Source: Bacillus sp. 1NLA3E (GTDB lineage Bacteria; Bacillota; Bacilli; Bacillales; Cytobacillaceae). From it: DNA of 64,000 bases. The notes under the pieces are model-generated. The model did not search any database, was not told the DNA's origin, and saw only the letters and a list, made by a program, of their open reading frames with translations. A program made the translations under genes and the position numbers. The stretch is taken from the NCBI RefSeq assembly GCF_000242895.2, contig NC_021171.1, positions 1,274,001 through 1,338,000 of the forward strand, written 5' to 3'. Below, in pieces: positions 34,132-43,749 of this stretch (positions are counted from its first letter, which is position 1; each line of letters opens with the position of its first letter).

Positions 34132-34581
34132 TTGCTTGCTACATTCGAAAGAATGCAACTTTTAGACACAACCGATCAACTTGCCGCCATGATTCTCCAT
34201 TCAGATATCGCCGACCGATATCGAGAATGTTTTTTTCTTTTGAAAAAAAACAAGGAATCGCAGCGAAAAATACAAGCATTTATGAGCGTAAAGGACCAAT
34301 ATGAGGAAGTTCAAAGATTCGGAAAATACCATCCGAATTATAAACTAGTCATGAGTAGTGTCCGAGAAGTTAAGCGAGAAATGGACCTTGATCCTCTTGT
34401 GGGAACCTTTAAACAGGTTGAAAATGAACTTCAAACACTCCTAGATGAAATAAGTAAAATTATAGGTCATTCAGTTTCAGAAAATATAAAAGTTCCAACT
34501 GGAAATCCACACTTTGATAGCCTCTCCGCCTGTGGTGGTGGTTGTGGATCTGGGGGAAGTTGCGGATGTTCTTCAAAATAA
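34132..34581 (+). CDS. ylbF: RicF/YlbF, RNase Y-interacting and developmental regulator
   Basis: A 149-residue protein, exactly the Bacillus subtilis YlbF length: helical body with YRECFFLLKKNKESQRKI, VQRFGKYHPNYK and VPTGNPHFDSLSACGG, ending in the Cys-rich tail CGGGCGSGGSCGC. In Bacillus subtilis it forms the FeS-binding RicA-RicF-RicT complex, which helps RNase Y maturation of mRNAs and is needed for competence and sporulation. TTG at 34132 follows GGAGGTGAGC; the frame to 34066 is not used. Confidence 0.92.
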   Translation: MLATFERMQLLDTTDQLAAMILHSDIADRYRECFFLLKKNKESQRKIQAFMSVKDQYEEVQRFGKYHPNYKLVMSSVREVKREMDLDPLVGTFKQVENELQTLLDEISKIIGHSVSENIKVPTGNPHFDSLSACGGGCGSGGSCGCSSK

Positions 34582-34652
34582 ACAATCCAACATGATTGCG
34601 AGTATATTGTCTGTATGCTATTCTTATAAAAAAGTCTTAAGGGGAATACAGA

Positions 34653-34928
34653 ATGTTTGGTTCTCGGCAAGGAATTATCGTATGGCTTTATTCTTTGAAG
34701 CAGGCCAAAATGCTTAGGAAATTTGGCAACGTTCATTTTGTTTCAAAAAAAATGAAATATGTGGTTTTATATTGCAACCAAGATGATGCTGAGGAATTAA
34801 CCGCAAAATTGCAATCTTATTCTTTTGTGAAAAAAGTGGAGCCATCTTATAAGCCATTTTTAAGCTTGGAATTTGAAAATTCTAAGCCTGATAAAGCGAA
34901 AGAATACGATTACAAAATGGGAATATAA
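34653..34928 (+). CDS. ylbG: UPF0298 family protein YlbG
   Basis: A 91-residue ferredoxin-like-fold protein of UPF0298: [40 protein letters not shown] and [21 protein letters not shown] at 34653 follows AAGGGG. It follows ylbF by 71 bp with no terminator between, so they probably share a transcript. Function unknown. Confidence 0.88.
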   Translation: MFGSRQGIIVWLYSLKQAKMLRKFGNVHFVSKKMKYVVLYCNQDDAEELTAKLQSYSFVKKVEPSYKPFLSLEFENSKPDKAKEYDYKMGI

Positions 34929-34937
34929 TCATAAATT

Positions 34938-34982
34938 AAAACGACAAGGTTGGGGAAAACCCTTAGCCTTGTCGTTTTTTTT
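34938..34982. terminator. Terminator after ylbG
   Basis: AAAACGACAAGG/CCTTGTCGTTTT perfect stem with a GGG..CCC inner pair and a T-run, between convergent genes. Confidence 0.85.
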
Positions 34983-34985
34983 CAT

Positions 34986-35375
34986 TTAATGTAAAAATGG
35001 AATATAGCGATTCATTCTGAGGATTCCAATTAAGTATTGGTAAAACAACTCTTTTTCGGCAAATTCACTCGATGGTTTTACGGTAAGTTCAATCACATTC
35101 TTTTCCAATTGTTCTGCTGTTTCACGAAATAGATTAAATCGTTTATTTGGCAATATATTGGGGTTGGGAATGCCTTCTCTGGACAAATATATTGGTTGGA
35201 AATTACCGGGATTAGTAGGATTTAATATAACAGCCAGTGAAGTGACATCCTTCCCATTATCAACAGAATGGAAAGCCATCATTCTTAATAATCGATGTTG
35301 ATTCGATTTGGCAATTTCAATTAATTCGTACAGATCAGAATACCCTTCACCTAGTTCAATAAAACGTTGAATCAT
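34986..35375 (-). CDS. DUF7147-like conserved protein
   Basis: A 129-residue soluble protein starting MIQRFIELGEGYSDLYELIEI, with NPGNFQPIYLSREGIPNPN in its middle and FNLFRETAEQLEKNVIELTV near its end. Relatives are sometimes labelled methylthioribose kinase, but no kinase motif is present, so I do not adopt that. The frame opens at 35408, yet ATG at 35375 lies eight bases after GGAGG. Function unknown; Bacillus-specific as far as I can tell. Confidence 0.75.
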   Translation of the reverse strand: MIQRFIELGEGYSDLYELIEIAKSNQHRLLRMMAFHSVDNGKDVTSLAVILNPTNPGNFQPIYLSREGIPNPNILPNKRFNLFRETAEQLEKNVIELTVKPSSEFAEKELFYQYLIGILRMNRYIPFLH

Positions 35376-35504
35376 AACAAAGTCCTCCAAAACAACATAA
35401 TAGTCCATAATAATGTACCATGCTTATTTGAAAAATAGAAGGAAAAGCACTGCTATATTTAAAGAAATGGCGAAATTTTTAGTGAATTATCGGAGGATTT
35501 TCAC

Positions 35505-35692
35505 AGGGCTTTGTTAAAGCTCAATGTTAATTTTTTGCAAAATGTTGATTGGAGTGGAAGGCGCGAGACTCCTGCGGGAGAAGCGAGTCATGGGAGACCC
35601 CGCAGGCGCGAAAGCGCCGAGGAGGCTCCCGGACCGCCCGCGGAAAGCGAGTGCCTGGAACGGAAATCAACATTCTAGTTTAACAGAGCCTT
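35505..35692 (+). repeat. Structured GC-rich repeat, copy G, with type 2 arms
   Basis: A 128-bp core at 35544-35671, the most diverged copy. GGGAG pairs with CTCCC where other copies have GGTGAG/CTCACC, and the inner hairpin loop is GAAA in place of TTTA with the same stem. The left arm has an extra AATTTTTTGCAAAATG segment shared with the core-less copy at 40376. Confidence 0.85.
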
Positions 35693-35792
35693 TCACAAAA
35701 GAAAAAACCCTGCAAATTTTTGCAGGGCCCTTCTATATCCTTACTATTAAGGATAGAAGGCAAAGGGAGAGGAGAAACCGGAGGAAGAACTT

Positions 35793-35888
35793 ATGGGGAA
35801 ACGTAAGTCTTCTCCGCGGTTGGCAACAACATCCTCGAATAGATGTTGTTACTTACATTATTTCCACAATGAACTGCATTATACCTAA
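35793..35888 (+). CDS. Possible 31-aa basic peptide upstream of rsmD
   Basis: A short frame starting MGKRKSSPRLATTSSNRCC with a good Shine-Dalgarno (CGGAGG, 8 bases upstream) and ending in a His/Tyr-rich segment. It lies in the 330-bp stretch between repeat G and rsmD, which also has hairpins at 35708-35727 and around CCTTCTATATCC. No homologue is known to me; it could be a leader peptide or chance. Confidence 0.3.
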   Translation: MGKRKSSPRLATTSSNRCCYLHYFHNELHYT

Positions 35889-36000
35889 TTTAGGTATTTT
35901 AATGATCATTTTTGTGAATAAGTTAAGATTGGATACAAATGACCTTATGTGGTAGGATAGAAAAAAATATTGAAAATGAAAAAGTTGTGGTGATCTAACA

Positions 36001-37064
<1,064 letters not shown>

Positions 37065-37070
37065 TGGCAA

Positions 37071-37101
37071 AAAACGAGCACTTTGTTTGTGCTCGTTTTT
37101 T
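37071..37101. terminator. Bidirectional terminator between coaD and ylbJ
   Basis: AAAACGAGCAC-TTTGTTT-GTGCTCGTTTT with a T-run, between convergent genes. Confidence 0.8.
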
Positions 37102-38315
37102 TAATTCTTATAGATGTTCCTTGAGAGGATCATTACATAGAGGCTTAGAGTCAATATAGTGATAATCGGTCCTACATGGATAAAGGAATGATAAGTATTA
37201 TACATCCAGTTGTTTTCTCCGATTAATCCAACAGGAAGAGCGTTAGATGGCTGTTCTGTTGAATAAAAGCGTTCATAGATGGGCTCCCAAAAAAGGTAGG
37301 TAAATATACTCGCGAAAATTCCATGAAAAAACCTAGCAATAAAAAAGGGCTGAAAACGAATATCGGTTTGAGCTAAAATACTAGCAACCTGTGCTTGTAC
37401 ACTAAGTCCACTAAAAGCTAAAATGAAGCTGGTAATAATGGTCTGCTGTAAAAGTGTTGCATCGGTAACCTGGCTTGTGAGTTGGCTTCCTAATGTGATT
37501 TCGAATAATCCTGAAATAAAAGGGATGCTCAACGCTTCAGGGAAATGAAGAAAACGAAAAAATAATTCTAACATGCTAGAAAGAAATCCGGTAATGTGCA
37601 AATAAAATAGTAACTTATTAATAACAGAAAATAAGATGATAAACCCGCCAATCATCATTAAAGTTTGTACGGAGGATGTTACGGCATCACCTAGAAGCTT
37701 TCCAATGGGACGGTTATCATTTATTCTAGATTGATGGAGTGCGGAAAGGGCCGAACGAAGCTTGGATTTTCTAGGTCTCCCCTTTTCTTTTGTCTCTTCG
37801 ACTTTGCCATGGAATCTCATAAGGATTCCCACACATATATTCCCAAAGTAATGTGATAGGGCAAGAATCACGCCAAGGTGAGGATTATAAAAAAAACCAA
37901 CTGAAACTGCTCCGAAAATGAACAGGGGATTGGAGGAGTTCGTAAATGAGACAAGCCTTTCTGCTTCAATTCTAGTCAACTGGCCTTCCTGTCTTAGCCT
38001 TGCAGTAAGTTTGGCACCAGCAGGATATCCAGAGGCCATCCCCATTGCCCAAACAAATCCGCCAACCCCTGGTACACGAAAAATCGGCCGCATCAATGGT
38101 TCAAGTAAGACTCCAATAAATTTGACTACTCCGAAACCAATCAACATCTCGGAAACGATAAAAAACGGTAAAAGAGAAGGAAATACAATTTCCCACCACA
38201 TATTTAGTCCCCGAATTGAGGCATCAACAGATTCTTGGGGAAAGGCAATAATTGAAACAGCCATAATTGTAACTGAGCATGCAAGGAGAATGGTCTTCAA
38301 CTTTGAACGATACAC
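37101..38315 (-). CDS. ylbJ: Sporulation integral membrane protein YlbJ
   Basis: A 404-residue polytopic protein with nucleoside-recognition (Gate) type repeats: IRGLNMWWEIVFPSLLPFFI at the N-terminus, VGGFVWAMGMASGYPAGAKL near residue 105 and FISGLFEITLGSQL near residue 270. In Bacillus subtilis YlbJ is a sigma-E product needed for heat-resistant spores. GTG start at 38315 follows AGGAGG. It is divergent from ylbK. Transported substrate is not established. Confidence 0.92.
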   Translation of the reverse strand: MYRSKLKTILLACSVTIMAVSIIAFPQESVDASIRGLNMWWEIVFPSLLPFFIVSEMLIGFGVVKFIGVLLEPLMRPIFRVPGVGGFVWAMGMASGYPAGAKLTARLRQEGQLTRIEAERLVSFTNSSNPLFIFGAVSVGFFYNPHLGVILALSHYFGNICVGILMRFHGKVEETKEKGRPRKSKLRSALSALHQSRINDNRPIGKLLGDAVTSSVQTLMMIGGFIILFSVINKLLFYLHITGFLSSMLELFFRFLHFPEALSIPFISGLFEITLGSQLTSQVTDATLLQQTIITSFILAFSGLSVQAQVASILAQTDIRFQPFFIARFFHGIFASIFTYLFWEPIYERFYSTEQPSNALPVGLIGENNWMYNTYHSFIHVGPIITILTLSLYVMILSRNIYKN

Positions 38316-38563
38316 CGACTGAGCCTCCTAAAAAGGGTAGTTACTGTGCAATAAGGGGAAACAGTGTTAAAATAAAAATCATTAATTGCCTACAGCTAAA
38401 AGAACTACTATTAGAAATTCAAGGTCACCTGCTAAGTAAGTGAATATAATAGACAATGTCTTGTCCCCATATATCACAATATACTCATAGAAATGTAGAT
38501 TAGACCATAAGAATAAAACTGATAATCCTAAAAAATATGCTAAATGAAAAGGGGGAAATCTTC

Positions 38564-39355
38564 TTGCCACGTCCGAAAATTGGCTTGGCACTCGGTTCGG
38601 GTGGAGCACGGGGATTCGCCCATTTGGGTGTAATAAAGGTCCTAAAAGAAGAAGGAATTCCGATTGATTTTATTTCTGGAAGTAGCATGGGTGCGATGAT
38701 CGCTTGTTTTTTTGGGGCTGGTTTGGATATGGATCGGCTATATAAAATTTCCAGTGCCTTCAAACGCAAATATTATCTTGACTTTACTGTCCCTAAAATG
38801 GGATTTATTGCAGGAAAAAGAGTGAAAGATTTAATTAGAATTTTCACCCATGGGAAAAATATAGAGGATCTAGACATTCCGATTGGCGTTGTAGCCACTG
38901 ATCTTATGTCAGGGGAAAAGGTGGTTTTTACAAAGGGCCCAATTGCAGAAGCTGTTAGAGCAAGTATTTCGATTCCTGGTATATTTGTTCCAGAAAAAAT
39001 CAATGGACGGCTCCTGGTTGACGGAGGAGTTGTCGATCGAATCCCTGTTTCTGTTGTCAAAGAAATGGGCGCAGAGTTTATCATTGCGGTAGATGTTTCG
39101 CGGGTGAAAACGAATACCGAGGTAAGTTCCATTTTCGACGTGATTATGCAAAGCATCGATATCATGCAAATGGAACTGGTGGACCATAGAATGATTGCTT
39201 CAGATGTCATGATTCGGCCTCAAGTGGAAAAATATAGTTCTAAGGCTTTTACCAATATTGAAGACATCATTTCTATTGGGGAAGAGGAAGCCAAAAAACA
39301 TGTTAATAATATTAAGAATATGATTGATCAGTGGAAGGGGACACATTCAGAATGA
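38564..39355 (+). CDS. ylbK: Patatin-like phospholipase YlbK
   Basis: A 263-residue RssA-type patatin hydrolase: oxyanion loop GSGGARGFAHLG near residue 13, nucleophile Ser in GSSMGAM near residue 44, and the dyad Asp in LLVDGGVVDRIP. TTG at 38564 after AAAAGGGGG matches the family length, though the frame opens at 38537. Its stop overlaps the ylbL start as ATGA, so the two are translationally coupled. Lipid substrate unknown. Confidence 0.9.
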   Translation: MPRPKIGLALGSGGARGFAHLGVIKVLKEEGIPIDFISGSSMGAMIACFFGAGLDMDRLYKISSAFKRKYYLDFTVPKMGFIAGKRVKDLIRIFTHGKNIEDLDIPIGVVATDLMSGEKVVFTKGPIAEAVRASISIPGIFVPEKINGRLLVDGGVVDRIPVSVVKEMGAEFIIAVDVSRVKTNTEVSSIFDVIMQSIDIMQMELVDHRMIASDVMIRPQVEKYSSKAFTNIEDIISIGEEEAKKHVNNIKNMIDQWKGTHSE

Positions 39356-40374
39356 GGAAAAAACACTATCTTCGTTTCCTCATCATCGCCGGGATTTTTT
39401 TCGTCGCTAGCTCATTTTATTATTTACCGTACTATGTTTCAAAACCTGGTATGGCAAAAGAGTTAGCACCAATCATCGAGGTTGAAAATGGCAATGGTGA
39501 GAAAGGTAGTTTCATGTTAACAACAATAAGGATGGGAAAGGCTAATATATATGCCTACACGATCGCTAAATTTAGTAAGTACCAAGAAATATACCCCGTT
39601 GAAGAAGTGAGAAGCAAAGATGAGACTGATGAGGAATATAATGTCAGACAGCTCCATATGATGGAGGGTTCAAAAACGAATGCCATTGAAGTTGCCTACA
39701 AAAAGGCTAATATTCCGGTTAAATTCCGTTTTAATGGTGTATATGTTCTTCAGGTTATCCCAAATATGCCTGCAGAAGGGAAACTAAAGCCGGGAGATCG
39801 AGTAACGAGGATCGATGGAAAAGAATTTGAATCAATGGATCAATTTATCGATTACATAGGTGTAAAAAAACCTGGGGATAAAGTTGAGGTTACATATGAA
39901 CGGGATGGACAATCACATACCGTATCCTTGGCCGTTCAAACCTTTTCCAAAGATAAGAATAAGGTTGGAATCGGAATCGGATTAGTAGATGATAAGCAAA
40001 TTGAGGTCCACCCTAAGGTTACGATTGATTCTGAGGAAATAGGAGGACCGTCTGCAGGGACCATGTTTTCTTTAGAGATTTATAATCAATTAACGAAAAC
40101 TGATTTAACAAAGGGCTACCAGATTGCCGGGACAGGTACAATCTCACCAGATGGTACTGTCGGAAGAATTGGTGGGATTGAGCAAAAGATTGTAGCAGCG
40201 GATAAAGCTGGTGCTGAAATCTTCTTTGCTCCAGAGGAAAAAGGCGTGTCTGATTCAAATTATAAGATGGCAGTTAAAACGGCAAAGGATATCGGTACCT
40301 CCATGAAAATTGTTCCGATTGAAACATTTGATGATGCTGTTGCCTATTTAGAAAAGCTAAAAATGAAAAAATAA
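39352..40374 (+). CDS. ylbL: PDZ-Lon-like protease YlbL
   Basis: A 340-residue membrane-anchored protease. The N-terminal helix (about 8-28) precedes an extracytoplasmic region, a PDZ domain around residues 115-190 (GVYVLQVIPNMPAEG, GDRVTRIDG), then a Lon-type S16 domain with catalytic Ser in EIGGPSAGTMFSLE and Lys in GGIEQKIVAA. In Bacillus subtilis YlbL is linked to degradation of the DNA-damage division inhibitor YneA, together with CtpA. ATG at 39352 overlaps the ylbK stop. Confidence 0.92.
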   Translation: MRKKHYLRFLIIAGIFFVASSFYYLPYYVSKPGMAKELAPIIEVENGNGEKGSFMLTTIRMGKANIYAYTIAKFSKYQEIYPVEEVRSKDETDEEYNVRQLHMMEGSKTNAIEVAYKKANIPVKFRFNGVYVLQVIPNMPAEGKLKPGDRVTRIDGKEFESMDQFIDYIGVKKPGDKVEVTYERDGQSHTVSLAVQTFSKDKNKVGIGIGLVDDKQIEVHPKVTIDSEEIGGPSAGTMFSLEIYNQLTKTDLTKGYQIAGTGTISPDGTVGRIGGIEQKIVAADKAGAEIFFAPEEKGVSDSNYKMAVKTAKDIGTSMKIVPIETFDDAVAYLEKLKMKK

Positions 40375-40375
40375 T

Positions 40376-40454
40376 AGGCTGTGTTAAAGCTCATTGTTGA
40401 TTTTTTTGCACAATGTGATTGGAGCGGAAATCAACATTCTAATTTAACACAGCC
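40376..40454 (+). repeat. Core-deleted copy H of the repeat element
   Basis: Both type 2 arms are present (AGGCTGTGTTAAAGCTCA and ATTCTAATTTAACACAGCC), but between GTGATT and ATCAAC only one GGAGCGGAA remains. Full copies have GGAGCGGAA at both core edges, so the loss of about 110 bp is what recombination or slippage between those 9-bp repeats would produce. Confidence 0.8.
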
Positions 40455-40463
40455 AAAAAATAA

Positions 40464-40502
40464 AAAGGAACTGGCCAGATTTTTATTGGTCAGTTCCTTT
40501 TT
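40464..40502. terminator. Bidirectional terminator between ylbL and tmcAL
   Basis: AAGGAACTGGCCA/TGGTCAGTTCCTT (one mismatch) with T- and A-runs, between convergent genes. Confidence 0.75.
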
Positions 40503-41709
40503 TTGTGAGTAATATGGGTGTTTTCTTATATTCATGGTTTAACTCAGGTTTGGATTTTGTTAAACCATATTGATAGATATTGGCTGAGCGAATATCTAAT
40601 TGTATTTCTTTACCTTTATAGGAGGATAGTTTGGAAATGAGTGGGATGTTAAAGTGTTTTTTTTGTTTATTTAAATATTCTCTCCCTTTATCCGTCATGC
40701 CTAAAAGACGTAAATATGGAACAGCATCATCGATGACCGCCATCTCTTCTTTTTTAGCGTTGGTTAGCAGGTTCAGGCAAACTCTCTGCAATCGTGTCCT
40801 GGTATATCGTTTTGTTTTGAGACGGTTGATAAAATCTGTGAAGGAGTCTGCCCCAATTACTTGTGATAATAGCCTGTTTTCAATTCCTTCCTCGATTTCA
40901 TTAATATTCCTTAGTTCCTCTGGGCTAGTTTGGAGTAGTTTAAATTTTAAAAATGGCCAGTACAGGTCCCAGTGGTGAAATTCCCCATATTTTAATTGAT
41001 ATTCCTTTAATAGCTCTAAAGTAGAACTTGGTAGATAGGGTTGTATTTGGTCAAACTGCTGATTTTCTGAAAATAAAACTTTACGAATACTTGTTGCACT
41101 GGCAATGGTTTCAGAGGAAAAGTTCTCATCATGATAAGCGGCGTTTTTCCTTGCAACAGTAAACATGTTTAGCATCGGGTTTTGCTTTTTTGCGGCCTTC
41201 AAATACTGAAATCCTAAAATATTGTTAGGTTTAGTTAAATCGACTAACGTATCTTCTGGAAATAGGTCCGTAAATGCTAGAGAAAGTGCCCTAGGATAAC
41301 TAACTCCCTTTTGGATATGATCGTTTACTTTTTGCTGAAAAAAGCCATCATTTTTTTTCATAAATGAATAGGTTTCTTCAAAGGCTTCGATGTTGCCGTC
41401 TTCACTCCCGAAGCAAATAGAATCACATCCTGCAGCAATCAGTAGAGAAACTCCACCATTGGCAAATATTTCAGCTTGTTGAGTTGCGTACTGATAGGGG
41501 ATTTCAAAAACGATATCGACCCCCGCTGCTAATGCCATCTCTGTTCTTGTCCATTTAGAAACTAAGGCTGGTTCTCCGCGTTGCAGGAAATTTCCACTCA
41601 TTGCGGCAATAGCAATTTCTGCTCCAGAAGTTTTCTTTGCTTCTGCTAAGTGAAATGCATGTCCGTTGTGAAAAGGATTGTACTCGACAATAACACCAAC
41701 TGCTTTCAT
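40483..41709 (-). CDS. tmcAL: tRNA(Met) cytidine acetate ligase TmcAL
   Basis: A 408-residue nucleotidyltransferase-like enzyme (YlbM). The N-terminal VGVIVEYNPFHNGHAFHL contains the HxGH-type ATP motif; MSGNFLQRGEPALVSKWTR and IPYQYATQQAE follow. In Bacillus subtilis TmcAL makes N4-acetylcytidine at the wobble base of elongator tRNA(Met) using acetate and ATP. ATG at 41709 follows GAGGAAAA. It converges with ylbL and is divergent from ylbN. Confidence 0.93.
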   Translation of the reverse strand: MKAVGVIVEYNPFHNGHAFHLAEAKKTSGAEIAIAAMSGNFLQRGEPALVSKWTRTEMALAAGVDIVFEIPYQYATQQAEIFANGGVSLLIAAGCDSICFGSEDGNIEAFEETYSFMKKNDGFFQQKVNDHIQKGVSYPRALSLAFTDLFPEDTLVDLTKPNNILGFQYLKAAKKQNPMLNMFTVARKNAAYHDENFSSETIASATSIRKVLFSENQQFDQIQPYLPSSTLELLKEYQLKYGEFHHWDLYWPFLKFKLLQTSPEELRNINEIEEGIENRLLSQVIGADSFTDFINRLKTKRYTRTRLQRVCLNLLTNAKKEEMAVIDDAVPYLRLLGMTDKGREYLNKQKKHFNIPLISKLSSYKGKEIQLDIRSANIYQYGLTKSKPELNHEYKKTPILLTKKGTDQ

Positions 41710-41832
41710 ATATTTTCCTCCTCAGTTTACCATCTACCATAACTGTCACAGATTTTGTTTTCAAGTGTTTTTGCATATTTTAATAATAATGGTTAAAATG
41801 ATAAAAGTGACGCTTCCGCATTACCATGTTCT

Positions 41833-41905
41833 ATCTAAGAGCGACCTTTCGGCCGTCTCGTCTTATGCCTGTCGCCCCTGGGCAAGCCACTTCCGCTTTT
41901 CGATA
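41833..41905 (+). repeat. Intergenic dispersed repeat, Bacillus type
   Basis: A GC-richer insert with CGACCTTTCGGCCGTC and TGCCTGTCGCCCCTGGGC ending CTTCCGCTTTTCG. It resembles short dispersed repeats I have seen in other Bacillus chromosomes. It ends 17 bp before the ylbN -35 box. Confidence 0.4.
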
Positions 41906-41921
41906 CTGTAAAGAAAAAATA

Positions 41922-41950
41922 TTGACAAATAATTATATGGAAGCTATAAT
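41922..41950 (+). promoter_or_regulatory. Sigma-A promoter of ylbN-rpmF
   Basis: Perfect TTGACA, 17-bp spacer, perfect TATAAT, 28 bp ahead of the ylbN start: the best consensus promoter in the window, as expected for a ribosomal protein operon. Confidence 0.85.
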
Positions 41951-41977
41951 TACCTTTGTTGCCTTGAGGTGATTCAA

Positions 41978-42505
41978 TTGAAATGGACAATTAGTCAGTT
42001 ACAAAAATATCGAAACAAGGATCTTTTAATAGATGAAACGATTCAAGTAGATGATATGAGCAAAGTGGAACCATCGATTCGTTCTGTTTCTCCTATGCAT
42101 ATATCTGGAAGAGCTGATATCAGTTCAACCGACGTGACTTTTCATTTAACGATTAAAGGTCATTTAATCCTGCCTTGTTCTCGTACTTTAGTTGATGTAA
42201 ATTATCCAATTAGTGTTGAAACAACTGAAACCTTCCTTCTAAATGGAGTGGACTATTCTATTGATGATGAAGTCCATCAAGTAAAAGGTGATGTGATTGA
42301 TCTAATGCCGGTCATTCAAGAAATTCTTTCTCTTGAGGTTCCAATGCAAGTTTTTTGTGAAGATGTAAAAAGTGGCGAAGGTGCTCCTCAGTCAGGAAAA
42401 GATTGGGAAGTGATTCAAGAACAGGATTTGACTAAAAAAGTAGATCCTCGTCTTGCAGGACTTGCAAAGTTTTTTGACCAAAAAGATTCTTCTTCTGATT
42501 CTTGA
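41978..42505 (+). CDS. ylbN: DUF177/YceD family protein YlbN
   Basis: A 175-residue acidic protein of the YceD/DUF177 family, the usual partner of rpmF in bacteria: KWTISQLQKYRNKDLLIDET, VTFHLTIKGHLILPCSRTLVDV and a conserved EVPMQVFCED. In other bacteria and plastids the family is tied to 23S rRNA or L32 accumulation. GTG at 41969 lies in the RBS GAGGTGA, so TTG at 41978 is chosen. It precedes rpmF by 86 bp. Confidence 0.9.
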   Translation: MKWTISQLQKYRNKDLLIDETIQVDDMSKVEPSIRSVSPMHISGRADISSTDVTFHLTIKGHLILPCSRTLVDVNYPISVETTETFLLNGVDYSIDDEVHQVKGDVIDLMPVIQEILSLEVPMQVFCEDVKSGEGAPQSGKDWEVIQEQDLTKKVDPRLAGLAKFFDQKDSSSDS

Positions 42506-42591
42506 TCAGAGGAAACAAAAAAAGAAACGTGAAGATCTGAATATATCTGAACTTCATTTCATTCTTAATTCTCTTTAAGGAGGTGGGAAGA

Positions 42592-42768
42592 ATGGCTGTA
42601 CCTTTTAGAAGAACTTCTAAAACTGTGAAAAGAAAACGCCGTACGCATTTCAAATTACAAGTTCCAGGTATGACAGAATGCCCAAACTGTGGTGAAATGA
42701 AACTTGCTCACCGTGTATGCAAAGCTTGTGGAACATACAAAGGAAAAGAAGTTGTAGCAAACGACTAA
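42592..42768 (+). CDS. rpmF: 50S ribosomal protein L32
   Basis: The 58-residue L32 of the zinc-binding (C+) type: [19 protein letters not shown], then [20 protein letters not shown] with four Cys ligands. ATG at 42592 follows GGAGGTG. Cotranscribed with ylbN and closed by a strong terminator. The C+ form suggests that growth needs zinc unless a C- paralogue exists elsewhere. Confidence 0.97.
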   Translation: MAVPFRRTSKTVKRKRRTHFKLQVPGMTECPNCGEMKLAHRVCKACGTYKGKEVVAND

Positions 42769-42782
42769 TTTTTCCTCTTGAT

Positions 42783-42819
42783 AAAAAGCACAAGGAGCCT
42801 TATGCTCCTTGTGCTTTTT
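42783..42819 (+). terminator. Terminator of ylbN-rpmF
   Basis: A 16-bp stem AAAAAGCACAAGGAGC/GCTCCTTGTGCTTTTT, five-base loop, with T-run. Confidence 0.9.
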
Positions 42820-42918
42820 GTCGTTTTATGATCTTTTTCTGCTATTTAGGAAGAAATGATTGCAAAATTGTCGGATAATTTCTACAATTAGAAAAAAGCA
42901 ATATTTTGGAGGATTGAC

Positions 42919-43680
42919 ATGAACAACGCATACAAGATTGAAGAATTGCCGCAAGGGCTCCTATTATTTACAATCAATAGACCTGAAAAACGAAATGCGA
43001 TTAACTATGACATTATGGAAGGTTTAGAAATTGTCATTGAAAGAATGAAAAGTGATTCATTGAAGGCCCTCATAATAACTGGAGAAGGTGAAAAAGCCTT
43101 CTGCTCTGGAGGAGATTTATCAGTATTTCATGAGTTAAAAACAGAGGAACAAGCTTATAATATGCTCTCAAAAATGTCGAAAATCCTTGTTGAATTACTT
43201 TTGCTGCCTAAGCCTACCATCGCTCTTATCAATGGTACAGCAATGGGGGGTGGTTGTGAATTAGCTGCAGCATGTGATTTCCGATTTGCTAAATCGGGCG
43301 CAAAAGCTGGATTTGTCCAAGGTACACTAGCAATTACTACTGGGTGGGGTGGGGGAACCATTCTCTATGAAAAAATTGCTGCATCAGGCGCGATGAAATT
43401 ATTAATGGAAGCACAGATGCACAAGGCTGAAAGCTTAGTGGAGCTTGGATTCATAGATGCTGTGTTTGAAGGTGACCCACTAGAAAATTGTTTAGATTAT
43501 TATAAAAATGTTTTTGCTATTGAACCAGGAGTTTTAGAGGCTTATAAGTCAATGCTTGTTCGAAAATGGATTCAGTCAGGTATAAAAGCAAGAATTGAGG
43601 AAGAAGTGCGAACTTGTGCGCGTCTTTGGGAGTCCGATGCTCATCACGCAGTTGTAAATAGCTTTTTAACTCGTAAGTAA
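42919..43680 (+). CDS. Enoyl-CoA hydratase/isomerase family protein
   Basis: A 253-residue crotonase-fold protein: FTINRPEKRNAINYDIMEGL, AFCSGGDLSVFHEL (oxyanion and CoA loop) and GTAMGGGCELAAACDFRFA. In the segment that usually reads PE..LG..PG.GGTQ, it has FVQGTLAITTGWGGGT, so the first catalytic Glu of hydratases appears to be Gln. The reaction may therefore differ from hydration. ATG at 42919 follows TTGGAGG. It stands between rpmF and gerR without a partner operon; not a Bacillus subtilis gene at this place. Confidence 0.85.
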   Translation: MNNAYKIEELPQGLLLFTINRPEKRNAINYDIMEGLEIVIERMKSDSLKALIITGEGEKAFCSGGDLSVFHELKTEEQAYNMLSKMSKILVELLLLPKPTIALINGTAMGGGCELAAACDFRFAKSGAKAGFVQGTLAITTGWGGGTILYEKIAASGAMKLLMEAQMHKAESLVELGFIDAVFEGDPLENCLDYYKNVFAIEPGVLEAYKSMLVRKWIQSGIKARIEEEVRTCARLWESDAHHAVVNSFLTRK

Positions 43681-43749
43681 ATAGGTGTTTTGAATTCTAT
43701 CTTTTCTAGTAGATGCATATGAATGAATAAAAAGACTAGGAGGGATAGT

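Noticed and set aside
34986-35375. Annotation as methylthioribose kinase
   Set aside because: The protein is 129 residues and shows no kinase nucleotide-binding or catalytic motif.
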